A DNA stretch of 64,000 bases from Chitinophaga terrae (ex Kim and Jung 2007) (GTDB taxonomy: Bacteria; Bacteroidota; Bacteroidia; Chitinophagales; Chitinophagaceae). Below are positions 41,489 through 50,265 of this stretch, in pieces. A program made the translations under genes and the position numbers. The stretch is taken from NCBI RefSeq assembly GCF_900107795.1, contig NZ_FNRL01000006.1, positions 124,001 through 188,000 on the forward strand. The letters are read 5' to 3'. Each line of letters begins with the position of its first letter. Within the stretch, counting starts at the first letter, position 1. The notes under the pieces were generated by a model that was not told the DNA's origin, did no database searches, and worked only from the letters and a program-made list of their open reading frames with translations.

Positions 41489-44110
41489 TTACTGAATTTC
41501 AATATACTGCCGCTGAACATTATGACCATATACTTCTACCTGCGCTTTCCCTTCTTTTACTACATTCTCTCCACTGATCTCTATCGTTTTCGTTTCACCA
41601 GGTAAAACTGAAATATAGTTATCGTCGTAAAATACTGGTAATATTCTTTCATGTTGCGCATTCACCAGCGATACGCGGTTAAAGAAAGCAACTGCGCCAT
41701 CAGCAGGGTTCTTCAGCGTTACACTGATCACACCAGGTTTAATGCGTTTGGCGCTGCACTGCAGGCCGGCCACCGGCAACTGGGCCAGGCCATTGTATTT
41801 CCCATCTTCGTTGGGCAACCAGTAAAAGTTGTCTGAAACGATTTGCCCTCCTGCCTTCACGAGGCGAAGCGAGAGGAAAATCCCTTCCTTCTTTCTCAAC
41901 TGATCTATCATTGGTTTTACAGACAAATACTTCTGGATACTGGTTGGACCTATTTCCACGAATACTTTTGTCAATACAGAATCATGTCCCAACCGGTCAA
42001 AAGTTCTGACTTCCAGCATCATATCCCGCTCATAGTTGAAAGTATTGTTCACTCCTGTCACCATTCCATCTAATGGGTTGTACATGATGTGCAGCGGCTC
42101 CGCGCCTTTACGGGTTCCGTACAGGCAGGCGTTTGGATCGAGATAGTAATCATACATCTGTCCGCGTAACGCAGTCCATGGATTCTGTGTTTTCCAGATG
42201 ATCACGCCCGTATACCAATCCCACATATGCGCGCTGAAACCTTCCATGAGCGCGCGATACTGGTCGTAGTTCACCAGTTGCGCCTTGTTGGCCCATTCTC
42301 TCAGATCATTGGTTGCCCCGTAAGGGTCTATATGCTGGTTATAGGAAATGTATTTATGATAATCCCAAACCGGGTCCAGTTTCCCTTTGCCGGTTGCCGG
42401 CACTACCAGGTTTTCCTTTGGCAGGAAACGTTGCAGCGATTCATAATCGCCGGTTCCAACCGATCCCACTTCCGAGTTGAAAGGAAAAGTACGTTCGCCC
42501 CAGAAAACAGAAATTGGCTGAATGCCGTATGGCCCATCTCCGTTCCCGCCGATGTGGTTATATGACATACTATCGGAATTCGAGTAATCGAAAAAGTAAC
42601 GGGTCCCGTCCAGCTTCGGTATGAGGCTATCTTTCATGGCAGCAAGGATATCGGCTGGGGGCGTGATCTCGTTTCCTCCGCACCAGAACGCCAGGGAAGG
42701 ATGATTGCGGATCATTTTGATCTGGTCGGCAACGCTTTCCAGGAAGAGGTTATGATCATCCGGGTATTGGCGCCGGGTCCATTGATCTTCTTTCTTCATC
42801 GGATCCAACCAGCGCCCGTTGCAATCGCCCGACATCCAGAAATCCTGGAAGACCAGCAATCCGTATTTGTCGCAGGCGGCAAAAAACTCAGGCCTTTCTG
42901 TGAGGCTTCCTCCCCAGATCCGGATGAGGTTCAGGTTCATATCGCGATGGAAGCGCGCTTCCGCATCATATCGTTCGGCCGAAAAACGGAAAAGCGCATC
43001 GGAGGTGATCCAGTTACCGCCTTTGATAAAGATCTTCTGGCCGTTCACTGCTACCTCGCGGCTGTTGGTATGCGGGTTCCAGGAGGTTTGTATCTCCCGG
43101 ATGCCGACAGGGATAGTATTTGCAGATTGCTGCTTACCCGCCGCATCTATGAACTGAAGGGATGACTGGTAAAGATATTGTTCTCCATACCCGTGCGGCC
43201 ACCAGAGTTTTGGTTGCTTCACCTGCAGGCCAGGTAAGGCAACTGTTACAGTGGCGTGAGCCGGCAGCGTCACTTTAGCGCTTGCCGTAGTATTATCGAT
43301 AGTATATTTCAGCGTACCGCTGATAGAGCGGGAAGAACTGTTTTCCAGGGTTGCCGATACTTTAACATCGGCAGGCGCCTGGGCAAGGCCGGGTTTACGC
43401 ACTCCCGGAACCAGGGTAACGATATGCGGATCTTTAATGCGCACAGCGCCTGTTCTTTCTATAAATACTTTATCCCAGATACCGGTGTTCCGGTCGCGCA
43501 TGGGCTGTATCCAGTCCCAACCGGCGGTGTACTGTGGTCCTACTCCTTTGGCAATGGCGCCGTCGCCGCCCTGGCCACCATTCGGGTTGCCCGGGAATGG
43601 CGGGGGATATACGATAACAGCTACCCGGTTATCGCCATTTTGTTTCAGCCATGGGGTGATGTTGAATGACTGCCGGAGATAAGCGCCGTGATGTGTGGCA
43701 GCAGTAAGGCGATGACCATTGAGGAAGATATCGCAGCCCTCGTTCACTCCCCTGAAATGCAGCCATACCTGGCCATCTCCGGCGGGCGGCAGTTCTTTAA
43801 AATCTTTCACAAACCAATAGGTATACCGGGCATTGCCAGTATGATAAATATCCGGGATCTTTTCATTGTTCATCCCAAACATGGGATCGGGAACCTGTTT
43901 GTTGTTGATCAGGGTGGTGAGCACTGTTCCTGGAACAGTGGCCGGCTGCCAGTCGGTCAGTGCAGCTGATGGCACTGAAAGTTGTTCTCCGTTTATTTTT
44001 ACAGCTGAAGCAATACTGCACTTCCAGCCGCTGCTCAATTCATATTGCTGTTGTGCGAACAAGTGATTTCCAAGCAATAGCCCGAAAAAAAGGGAAATTG
44101 TCTTATACAT
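41489..44110 (-). CDS. GH2 enzyme, exo-beta-D-glucosaminidase/beta-mannosidase-like
   Basis: The protein has 873 residues with a signal peptide (about residues 1-19, NHLFAQ). The GH2 domain order is a sugar-binding jelly roll (WLHFRGVNEGCDIFLNG), immunoglobulin-like domains, and a TIM barrel with FIKGGNWITSDAL and LIRIWGGSLTERPEF. The acid/base is Glu481 in FWCGGNEIT and the nucleophile Glu547 in FNSEVGSVG. This 66-residue spacing and the surrounding motifs are like exo-beta-D-glucosaminidases such as CsxA, so chitosan oligosaccharides are possible substrates. Beta-mannosidase activity cannot be excluded. Confidence 0.88.
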   Translation of the reverse strand: MYKTISLFFGLLLGNHLFAQQQYELSSGWKCSIASAVKINGEQLSVPSAALTDWQPATVPGTVLTTLINNKQVPDPMFGMNNEKIPDIYHTGNARYTYWFVKDFKELPPAGDGQVWLHFRGVNEGCDIFLNGHRLTAATHHGAYLRQSFNITPWLKQNGDNRVAVIVYPPPFPGNPNGGQGGDGAIAKGVGPQYTAGWDWIQPMRDRNTGIWDKVFIERTGAVRIKDPHIVTLVPGVRKPGLAQAPADVKVSATLENSSSRSISGTLKYTIDNTTASAKVTLPAHATVTVALPGLQVKQPKLWWPHGYGEQYLYQSSLQFIDAAGKQQSANTIPVGIREIQTSWNPHTNSREVAVNGQKIFIKGGNWITSDALFRFSAERYDAEARFHRDMNLNLIRIWGGSLTERPEFFAACDKYGLLVFQDFWMSGDCNGRWLDPMKKEDQWTRRQYPDDHNLFLESVADQIKMIRNHPSLAFWCGGNEITPPADILAAMKDSLIPKLDGTRYFFDYSNSDSMSYNHIGGNGDGPYGIQPISVFWGERTFPFNSEVGSVGTGDYESLQRFLPKENLVVPATGKGKLDPVWDYHKYISYNQHIDPYGATNDLREWANKAQLVNYDQYRALMEGFSAHMWDWYTGVIIWKTQNPWTALRGQMYDYYLDPNACLYGTRKGAEPLHIMYNPLDGMVTGVNNTFNYERDMMLEVRTFDRLGHDSVLTKVFVEIGPTSIQKYLSVKPMIDQLRKKEGIFLSLRLVKAGGQIVSDNFYWLPNEDGKYNGLAQLPVAGLQCSAKRIKPGVISVTLKNPADGAVAFFNRVSLVNAQHERILPVFYDDNYISVLPGETKTIEISGENVVKEGKAQVEVYGHNVQRQYIEIQ

Positions 44111-44131
44111 ACTGAGGATTTACGATCGCTG

Positions 44132-44139
44132 CAAATATA
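44132..44139 (-). promoter_or_regulatory. -7 element of the GH2 gene at 41489-44110
   Basis: On the minus strand TATATTTG matches TAnnTTTG 21 bases upstream of the ATG at 44110. No -33 element stands out. Confidence 0.4.
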
Positions 44140-44172
44140 TGACTTGCAACTGTTTGCCCCTCAGAAATTCCC

Positions 44173-45165
44173 TTACTCCACTTCTTCTTCCAGCACCTGC
44201 CTGTTAAATTTATTCCTGTATTCCATGGGTGTAAGCCCTGTTATACGTTTGAAGATAGTCCTGAATGCTTTGGAATCGATATAGCCAACATCGCTGATCA
44301 CTTCATTGATGGTTTTATCGCTGGATTCGAAATCGCGTTTTGCCGCCTCAATTTTGATCCGCTGGATGTATTCCACTACTGTGTTGCCTGTATTCTTCTT
44401 GAACCGTCTTTCAAAAGAGCGCCGGCTGATGGCTGTCATATCTGCCAGCTGGCCTACGGAGATCTTTTCCCTGAATCCTTTTTCTATAAATTCCTGCGCC
44501 ATTTTTATCTTTTCATCCTTATGCGCTTTCTGTCCTTCGAATATCATGAAAGCCGATTGACCGGGCCTGTTCATCTCGATGGCGTAGGCCTTTGCTATTG
44601 CAACAGCCATATCCCGGCCTGCATATTTTTCTACCAGGTAGATGAGGAGATTGAGATAAGAGAATGCGCCGCCACTGGTAAATATCCTTCCATCTTCTGT
44701 GATAATCTTTTCATCGCGCAGTTCAATACCAGGATACATCTTCCTGAAAGTTTCCGCCCATTTCCAGTGAGTGGTACATTGTTTTCCGTTTAACAATCCT
44801 GTGTCTGCAAGCAGGAAAGCGCCGAGGCATAGGCTGGCCACGGAAGCGCCCTGGTGATAGTGTTTCCTGATCCAGGGAACCAGTTCCCTGTTTGCATCGA
44901 GCATATGTGGAATTTCACCTTGCAGCGACGGGATCAAGATCAGGTCGGTGTGCGGAACTTCGTCAAGATGCCGGTCTGGGGCTACCATAAACTGATCGTC
45001 GCGTTGCGGGATCTGGTCTCCGTTCCCCACTAATTCAATTTTAAACAATGAATTGCGTTGCTGTGCTTCCAGGACTGAATTGACTTCCGAAAGGATCTGG
45101 TAACTGCTCTCGATATTGGCGACGCTACAACGGCCCAGTGGTACTAAAATGGAAATGTGTATCAT
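44173..45165 (-). CDS. GlxA-family regulator (DJ-1/PfpI domain plus AraC HTH), second copy
   Basis: The protein has 330 residues. The N-terminal domain includes DLILIPSLQGEIPH and VASLCLGAFLLADTGLLNGKQCTTHW with Cys113 at the nucleophile elbow. The C-terminal HTH has ISVGQLADMTAISRRSFERRFKK and INEVISDVGYIDSKAFRTIFKRITGLTPMEYRNKF. Paralogous to the regulator at 36368 but clearly diverged. It is divergent from the VOC gene at 45264 and precedes the GH2 gene on the same strand by 62 bases, so it could control either. Confidence 0.92.
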   Translation of the reverse strand: MIHISILVPLGRCSVANIESSYQILSEVNSVLEAQQRNSLFKIELVGNGDQIPQRDDQFMVAPDRHLDEVPHTDLILIPSLQGEIPHMLDANRELVPWIRKHYHQGASVASLCLGAFLLADTGLLNGKQCTTHWKWAETFRKMYPGIELRDEKIITEDGRIFTSGGAFSYLNLLIYLVEKYAGRDMAVAIAKAYAIEMNRPGQSAFMIFEGQKAHKDEKIKMAQEFIEKGFREKISVGQLADMTAISRRSFERRFKKNTGNTVVEYIQRIKIEAAKRDFESSDKTINEVISDVGYIDSKAFRTIFKRITGLTPMEYRNKFNRQVLEEEVE

Positions 45166-45263
45166 AGCTCTTATATATAGTAAACATTGGCAAAAAATGC
45201 CTGTGAATTGTCGCTATCTCCCCCCGTCAGAACGCCGGGCTATAACGACCTTTGTACTGATCA

Positions 45264-45692
45264 ATGAATGATAGCATGAGCTGTATCTATACTTATTTTA
45301 CGTTTAATGGTAACTGTCGGCAGGCGCTGAGTTTCTATAAGTCATGCCTGGGCGGGGAATTGGTCCTGCAAACAGTGGCGGATTCACCGATGTCGGACGA
45401 GTTGCCTGACTATATGCAGGATTTCGTGCTGCATGGTTGCCTGACAAATGATGCGCTGGTGATTGCAGGTACAGACATGGTGCCCGACGCAGGGCTGACA
45501 TCAGGCAATAGCGTGTCGCTATATCTTAACTGCAGCTCTGCAAGTGAAGCAAAAGTCTATTATAAAAAACTATCAGTAAATGGAACTGTTACTTATCCAT
45601 TGCAGCCCACTCATTGGGGCGCATTGTTTGGTACATTAACCGACCAGTACGGACATCACTGGCTGATAAATTTTGAGGGAGAGAAACGCTAA
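45264..45692 (+). CDS. VOC-family PhnB-like protein
   Basis: The protein has 142 residues. It has the PhnB-like glyoxalase fold: CIYTYFTFNGNCRQALSFYKSCLGGEL, HGCLTNDALVIAGTDM, and LFGTLTDQYGHHWLINFE. Both halves show the beta-alpha-beta-beta-beta pattern. The start may be Met1 or the fourth-codon-downstream Met. PhnB-like proteins are not well characterised biochemically. It is convergent with another VOC gene four bases away; the two are only distantly related. Confidence 0.88.
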   Translation: MNDSMSCIYTYFTFNGNCRQALSFYKSCLGGELVLQTVADSPMSDELPDYMQDFVLHGCLTNDALVIAGTDMVPDAGLTSGNSVSLYLNCSSASEAKVYYKKLSVNGTVTYPLQPTHWGALFGTLTDQYGHHWLINFEGEKR

Positions 45693-45696
45693 CCGG

Positions 45697-46173
45697 CTAT
45701 TCGCCCTTATAAGCTTTTTCCAAAACCGATATATCTATTTTTTTCATTTTCATCATTGCCTGCATTGCCCTGCCGGCTTTTTCTTTATCACTGTCTGCTA
45801 TTAACCTGTTGAGGATGGTAGGAACCACCTGCCAGGACAGACCAAACTTATCTTTCAACCAACCGCATTGGCTTTCTTTTCCTCCATCTGCTGTCAGTTT
45901 CTCCCAATAATAATCCACTTCTTCCTGTGTTTCACAGTTAATGGTGAAAGAAATCGCTTCGGTAAAAGAAAAGACAGGCCCGCCATTAATGGCAACAAAT
46001 TCCAATCCTTCCAACTGGAAAGTGGCTGCCAGTAAGGTTCCTTTAGGCAGTGGCGCATTCTCTCCGTAGTAGGATGAGTTAACAATTTTACCTTGCTTAA
46101 ATACGGTTAAATAGAAGTCAATCGCTTCCTGGGCATTGTCATTAAACCAGAGAGAAGGAGAAATTTTCTGCAT
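45697..46173 (-). CDS. VOC-family PhnB-like (3-demethylubiquinone methyltransferase-like) protein
   Basis: The protein has 158 residues. The motifs are SPSLWFNDNAQEAIDFYLTVFKQGKI, GTLLAATFQLEGLEFVAINGGPVFSFTEAISFTINCETQEEVDYYWEKL-type strands, CGWLKDKFGLSWQVVPTIL, and a C-terminal MQAMMKMKKIDISVLEKAY helix. The long C-terminal helix and the WLKDKFGLSWQVVP block are characteristic of the PhnB subgroup called 3-demethylubiquinone-9 3-methyltransferase-like, which are not true methyltransferases. No partner gene is evident. Confidence 0.9.
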   Translation of the reverse strand: MQKISPSLWFNDNAQEAIDFYLTVFKQGKIVNSSYYGENAPLPKGTLLAATFQLEGLEFVAINGGPVFSFTEAISFTINCETQEEVDYYWEKLTADGGKESQCGWLKDKFGLSWQVVPTILNRLIADSDKEKAGRAMQAMMKMKKIDISVLEKAYKGE

Positions 46174-46420
46174 AATTCAAATTCTTGTAGGTGAACAATG
46201 AACGATGACACAAAGATATCTAGCTGGGAAAAATTCAGGAGGTGCAAAAGCGACAATCTTGATGGTGAAATACGACAACAATCACATAACAATTTGATAA
46301 TCAATAAATAACCATCTGTCGTATTTTCCCCTTACCGGGTTAAGCCTGTAAAACCTGCCTGACAGGACTCGTATGAAATCACCTAAAATTACTTTATTTT
46401 GTTTCAATTATAACCACGAT

Positions 46421-47290
46421 ATGAAGCTAAAATTCCACTCACTCACCTGTTTGCTGGCAGGCTTACTGCTTTTCACTAACGTACATGCACAAACGCCCAA
46501 ATTCAATGTAATCGCTTTTTACACAGGGAAAAGCGACCAGGCGCATATCAGTTTTGTGCATGAGGCTAATAAATGGTTTCCTGAAATGGCGGCAAAGTAT
46601 AATTTCCGTTATGATTCAACCAACAACTGGAAAAACCTGAATCCCGAATTCCTGAAAAAATACCAGGTAGTGATATTCCTGGATACCAGGCCGGAAGACT
46701 CCGCGCAACGGGCGGCATTCCGGCAGTACATGGAAAATAACGGCGCCTGGATGGGTTTTCACTTTTCCGCATTCGCGCTTACTCCATCTATGTTCCCCCA
46801 GAACTGGGACTGGTATCATGAAACCTTCCTGGGTTCGGGGCAGTATGGTTCCAACACCTGGCGTCCAACCAGCGCAGTACTGAGAGTTGAAAGCAAACAC
46901 CCTGTAACAAAAGGGCTTCCCAAAACTTTCAGCGCATCGCCTAACGAATGGTACCGATGGAGCAACGACCTGAGAAAGAATAAAGATATACAGATCCTGC
47001 TGGCAATAGATTCAACCAGCTTCCCGTTAGGCACGGGCCCCAAACAACATGAGATATGGCATAGCGGCTACTATCCCGTTGTATGGACCAACAGGAACTA
47101 CAGGATGGTTTATTTCAACATGGGGCACAATGATATAGACTACGAGCATCATACCAACCAGGACCTGTCCCATACCTTCGATAACGAAGTCCAAAACAGG
47201 CTGATACTAAACACCCTCCTCTGGCTCGGGGGTTCACGCAGAGGGTTTCACGCAAAGGAGCAAAGGAGCAAAGAAGCAAAGGAATTTTGA
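46421..47290 (+). CDS. Exported ThuA-like protein with repeat-derived C-terminus
   Basis: With the start at MKLKFHSLT (46421) the protein has 289 residues. A signal peptide ends in VHAQ. The ThuA-like domain (glutamine-amidotransferase fold, linked to trehalose or other sugar use) shows VIAFYTGKSDQAHISFVHEA, VVIFLDTRPED, NGAWMGFHFSAF, HPVTKGLPKTF and VYFNMGHNDIDYEH-like segments. The last dozen residues (RRGFHAKEQRSKEAKEF) are encoded by the left arm of the inverted repeat at 47243-47422, so the natural C-terminus was probably altered by the repeat. The longer start at 46373 adds no sensible signal. Confidence 0.85.
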   Translation: MKLKFHSLTCLLAGLLLFTNVHAQTPKFNVIAFYTGKSDQAHISFVHEANKWFPEMAAKYNFRYDSTNNWKNLNPEFLKKYQVVIFLDTRPEDSAQRAAFRQYMENNGAWMGFHFSAFALTPSMFPQNWDWYHETFLGSGQYGSNTWRPTSAVLRVESKHPVTKGLPKTFSASPNEWYRWSNDLRKNKDIQILLAIDSTSFPLGTGPKQHEIWHSGYYPVVWTNRNYRMVYFNMGHNDIDYEHHTNQDLSHTFDNEVQNRLILNTLLWLGGSRRGFHAKEQRSKEAKEF

Positions 47291-47422
47291 CAGAAGCGAA
47301 TTTTAAGAAAGCAAAGGGAGCGGAGATTGTATGATAACATAATCTCCGCTCCCTTTGCTTTCTTTTATCCTTAAAAAAATATCTTATGCTTCTTTGCTCC
47401 TTTGCTCCTTTGCGTGAAACCC
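47243..47422. repeat. Nested perfect inverted repeat, GCAAAG family
   Basis: The outer arms are 36 bp and perfectly complementary (47243-47278 with 47387-47422), beginning GGGTTTCACGCAAAGGAGC. The inner arms are 23 bp and perfect (47306-47328 with 47341-47363), beginning AGAAAGCAAAGGGAGCGGAG, around a 12-base loop. The right side contains CTTATGCTTCTTTGC (47383-47397), the complement of the GCAAAGAAGCATAAG family motif. It lies between the convergent ThuA-like and GH2 genes, overlaps the last 48 bases of the former, and ends 24 bases before the stop of the latter. It could work as a strong two-way terminator or be a mobile repeat. Confidence 0.92.
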
Positions 47423-47446
47423 TTTGCGTGAAACCCACCGCGTGAG

Positions 47447-49846
47447 CTAATTCGCGAGGAGAGCTTCTATTCGTCGCCGTTCGCTTCCGCTGGAGTATTG
47501 GCCGTACTTAGACAGGTACTCTTTCGCGACAGGAATAAAGCTGGCTTTGTCTTGTTTATTCAGGAGATAGATTGTTTTGGCGCGCAGATAGATCTCGTCT
47601 CCTGCTGCGCCGTAAGGTTTTAAGGTTTCGTATATCGCTGCCCAATCGGGATTGGCGTTTTGTTCAGGGATGGATGGTGCAATAAGATCCTGGTAAAGGA
47701 GGTTCATGATCTTAACGGTCGATTGCCGGGCGCCCATTGCCTTATCTATTGCTTCGGCGTTAGAGACGATGATCCGGAAACCGGTGTCCCTGGTGCTTCC
47801 TGTGACTTGCATTGCATAACGCAGATCATCGTCGGTGTAGGGCGGTTTTACCTGTTTGAAGTAATCCTGGCCGGCGAGGGAGGCGGCGTCTTTATCGCCT
47901 GCCTGCACGGCGTACATGGCCATTTTACGAAGGAAGGCCGGCGATTTATCTCCATCAATATACTGTTGCAACAGCTGGCTGTAAGTTTCAGTTGGATCAG
48001 TAAGGTCGGCGTCGGCGGCCGTGATGTCCGGCATTGCGCCCATATCTGGATTTAACGGTGCATGAATTTTCCGTAGCACGGCGAAAGGAATTTTTACCAC
48101 TTCCCTGTCGTAGGTGATGAGACCATTCTGTTCTCCTTCCACATCGAAAGGTTGGGTATAAATGCTGCCGGAAAGGCCCTGGCGCTCCAACAGTTGCAGG
48201 TGCTGGTTCATGATGCTGTATTTTGCTTTCAGCGCTGCCGGTTTTTCTGTAATATATCCCCAGGCGCTGTTGGTGTTCCACTGATGCTCGGGGATAAACA
48301 CGCCTATCCCTCCAAATTCGCCCAGCACCCGGGCCTTCCCCGGGATATGCAACGCATCCATGGGATTAGGGTAGCTGTGCACGTCCGTCATATCAGCGCT
48401 TACATAGGCGTTAGGGCTTGGACTCCGCAACTTTTCATTGACATAGAGATATTCGCCTGAATGACCGTTCACCAACCTGGAAGGATCGGTACGTTTCATC
48501 CATTCGGTTAGTCGTTGTTGATCGTACTGTCCCCATTTTTCGTTGAACAATACCCAGGTAACGATACTCGGATGATTTCGCAGCTGCGCGATGGTTTCCC
48601 TGCATTGCTGTTCGAATGCAGGTTTGGCGCCGGCCGGCAAACCGTGGTTAGGGCTAACCATATCCTGCCAGACCAGCATTCCCAGTTTATCAGCCCAGTA
48701 ATACCAGCGGGCAGGTTCTACTTTGATGTGTTTGCGTATGGTGTTAAATCCCATTGCCTTGACGGCGCGGATATCAAATGCCAGCGCTTCATCTGTTGGC
48801 GCAGTATAGAGTCCATCGGGCCAGAAGCCCTGGTCGAGGGTTCCCAGGTTAAAATAAGGTTTGTTGTTGAGGAAGATGCGGTCTTGTCCTTTCCCGTCTT
48901 TTGCTACAGATATTTTCCGCATACCGAAGTAGCTTTTCACTTCGTCTGCTATTTTACCATCTTTAAGCAGTTTTACAGAAAGGTCGTAAAGCGTAGGATT
49001 GGCCGGGGTCCATAATTGAGGATCCGCAATCTTTAGCCGGAGCGGGGTATTAGCAGCGCCCTTGATGCTTCCGGCGGGCTTGCCGGCAAGGCTTGCGGCG
49101 ACTTCCACGCTCATTCCCTGTGGGGCTTCAACAACCACGTTAAGGGTCTGCTGGTCGATGTCGGGGGTGAGGAGGAGGTCGGAGATATACTGAACGGGAA
49201 CATTTTCCAGCCATACCGTTTGCCAGATACCGGAGCTGGGGGTATAATAGATATTGGCCGGCGCCAATACCTGTTTGCCATGGGGGCCCACTCCCTTGTC
49301 GGACGGGTCGTAAACTTTCAATACAATACTGTTGCTGCCGTTTTTCACCAGGTTGGTGATATCGAAAGAGAATTCCGTATACCCGCCGGTATGCGTTCCT
49401 GCTTTCTGATCGTTTACCCAGACATCTGTTTGCCAGTCGACAGCCCCGAAATGCAACAGTATTTTTTCGTTGCCTGATTTCCGGATATCCACGGTTGTAT
49501 GATACCAAAGCCGCTGATCCGGCGTCAGTGTTTTTTTAACCCCTGAAAGGGCCGATTCCAGCGGAAAAGGCACCAGTATCTTCCCATCGTATTTTGCCGG
49601 GGCTTTTGTTGCCGTGGCCGGGGTAATAGCATAATCCCATAACCCGTTCAGGTTTTTCCATTCTTTTCTTTCCATTTGCGGACGGGGATAGTCGGGCAAT
49701 GAATTGTCCGGAGCTACTTCTTTGGCCCATCTCGACTGAATGGCAACAGGTTGCATTTTGTAAGATTGCTGGGCGAGAACGGGAATTAAAGGCAGATTTA
49801 CAATCAAGCAGGCCGCAGCCAAACTTGCAAAAATTCGTCTTAACAT
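47447..49846 (-). CDS. GH2 family beta-glycosidase (beta-galactosidase-like)
   Basis: The protein has 799 residues. The signal peptide ends near PVLAQ. The sugar-binding domain has MERKEWKNLNGLWDYAI, ILVPFPLESALSGV, LLHFGAVDWQTDVWVND and HTGGYTEFSFDITNLV. The barrel has MGFNTIRKHIKVEPARWYYWADKLGMLVWQDM, with acid/base Glu436 in LFNEKWGQ and nucleophile Glu510 in LGEFGGIG. The C-terminal 150 residues are helical and unassigned. The substrate is uncertain among beta-galactosides, glucuronides and mannosides. The gene ends next to the large inverted repeat. Confidence 0.88.
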   Translation of the reverse strand: MLRRIFASLAAACLIVNLPLIPVLAQQSYKMQPVAIQSRWAKEVAPDNSLPDYPRPQMERKEWKNLNGLWDYAITPATATKAPAKYDGKILVPFPLESALSGVKKTLTPDQRLWYHTTVDIRKSGNEKILLHFGAVDWQTDVWVNDQKAGTHTGGYTEFSFDITNLVKNGSNSIVLKVYDPSDKGVGPHGKQVLAPANIYYTPSSGIWQTVWLENVPVQYISDLLLTPDIDQQTLNVVVEAPQGMSVEVAASLAGKPAGSIKGAANTPLRLKIADPQLWTPANPTLYDLSVKLLKDGKIADEVKSYFGMRKISVAKDGKGQDRIFLNNKPYFNLGTLDQGFWPDGLYTAPTDEALAFDIRAVKAMGFNTIRKHIKVEPARWYYWADKLGMLVWQDMVSPNHGLPAGAKPAFEQQCRETIAQLRNHPSIVTWVLFNEKWGQYDQQRLTEWMKRTDPSRLVNGHSGEYLYVNEKLRSPSPNAYVSADMTDVHSYPNPMDALHIPGKARVLGEFGGIGVFIPEHQWNTNSAWGYITEKPAALKAKYSIMNQHLQLLERQGLSGSIYTQPFDVEGEQNGLITYDREVVKIPFAVLRKIHAPLNPDMGAMPDITAADADLTDPTETYSQLLQQYIDGDKSPAFLRKMAMYAVQAGDKDAASLAGQDYFKQVKPPYTDDDLRYAMQVTGSTRDTGFRIIVSNAEAIDKAMGARQSTVKIMNLLYQDLIAPSIPEQNANPDWAAIYETLKPYGAAGDEIYLRAKTIYLLNKQDKASFIPVAKEYLSKYGQYSSGSERRRIEALLAN

Positions 49847-50159
49847 AGCTGGTTGTAGTATTTATGCTTTATGGTTATTGAGCTTGCGTGCAGATGAGGG
49901 TTGATAAGAAAACAGTAACAGGGGTATAGAAAAAGTTCGTCTGTCGATCCGTTGGTTGACAATAATTCCACGCAAAATAGGCAATTATTCCCTCATCCTG
50001 CAATATTGAAATATTTTATAATTTTCAATATGTAAACGGTGCTTAAAAGCCATATCAACAAGAAAAGGATTATAAATGCAACCAGCATGCAGGCGCCGTA
50101 GCCCTGCGATTATATCGCATGAAGGCGGCTCCCCGATTTTATTTTCTCACAGAAATGGC

Positions 50160-50167
50160 TAGTTTTG
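50160..50167 (+). promoter_or_regulatory. -7 element upstream of the GT87-like gene
   Basis: TAGTTTTG matches TAnnTTTG and continues as CGGTCGCGAAATTAATG. Transcription would start near 50173, giving a leader of about 90 bases. The gap 49847-50265 is otherwise AT-rich and holds a short inverted repeat (ATATTGAAA at 50003-50011 facing TTTTCAATAT), but no gene. Confidence 0.4.
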
Positions 50168-50265
50168 CGGTCGCGAAATTAATGATTGGATGCGTGGAAT
50201 AATAAGAGCACTGCTACGCAAACCAATACCAGATTCCTAACAACTGTTATAATAACAACGTCACC

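Noticed and set aside
47115..47438. 107-residue minus-strand frame
   Set aside because: Half is antisense to ThuA and half translates the inverted repeat.
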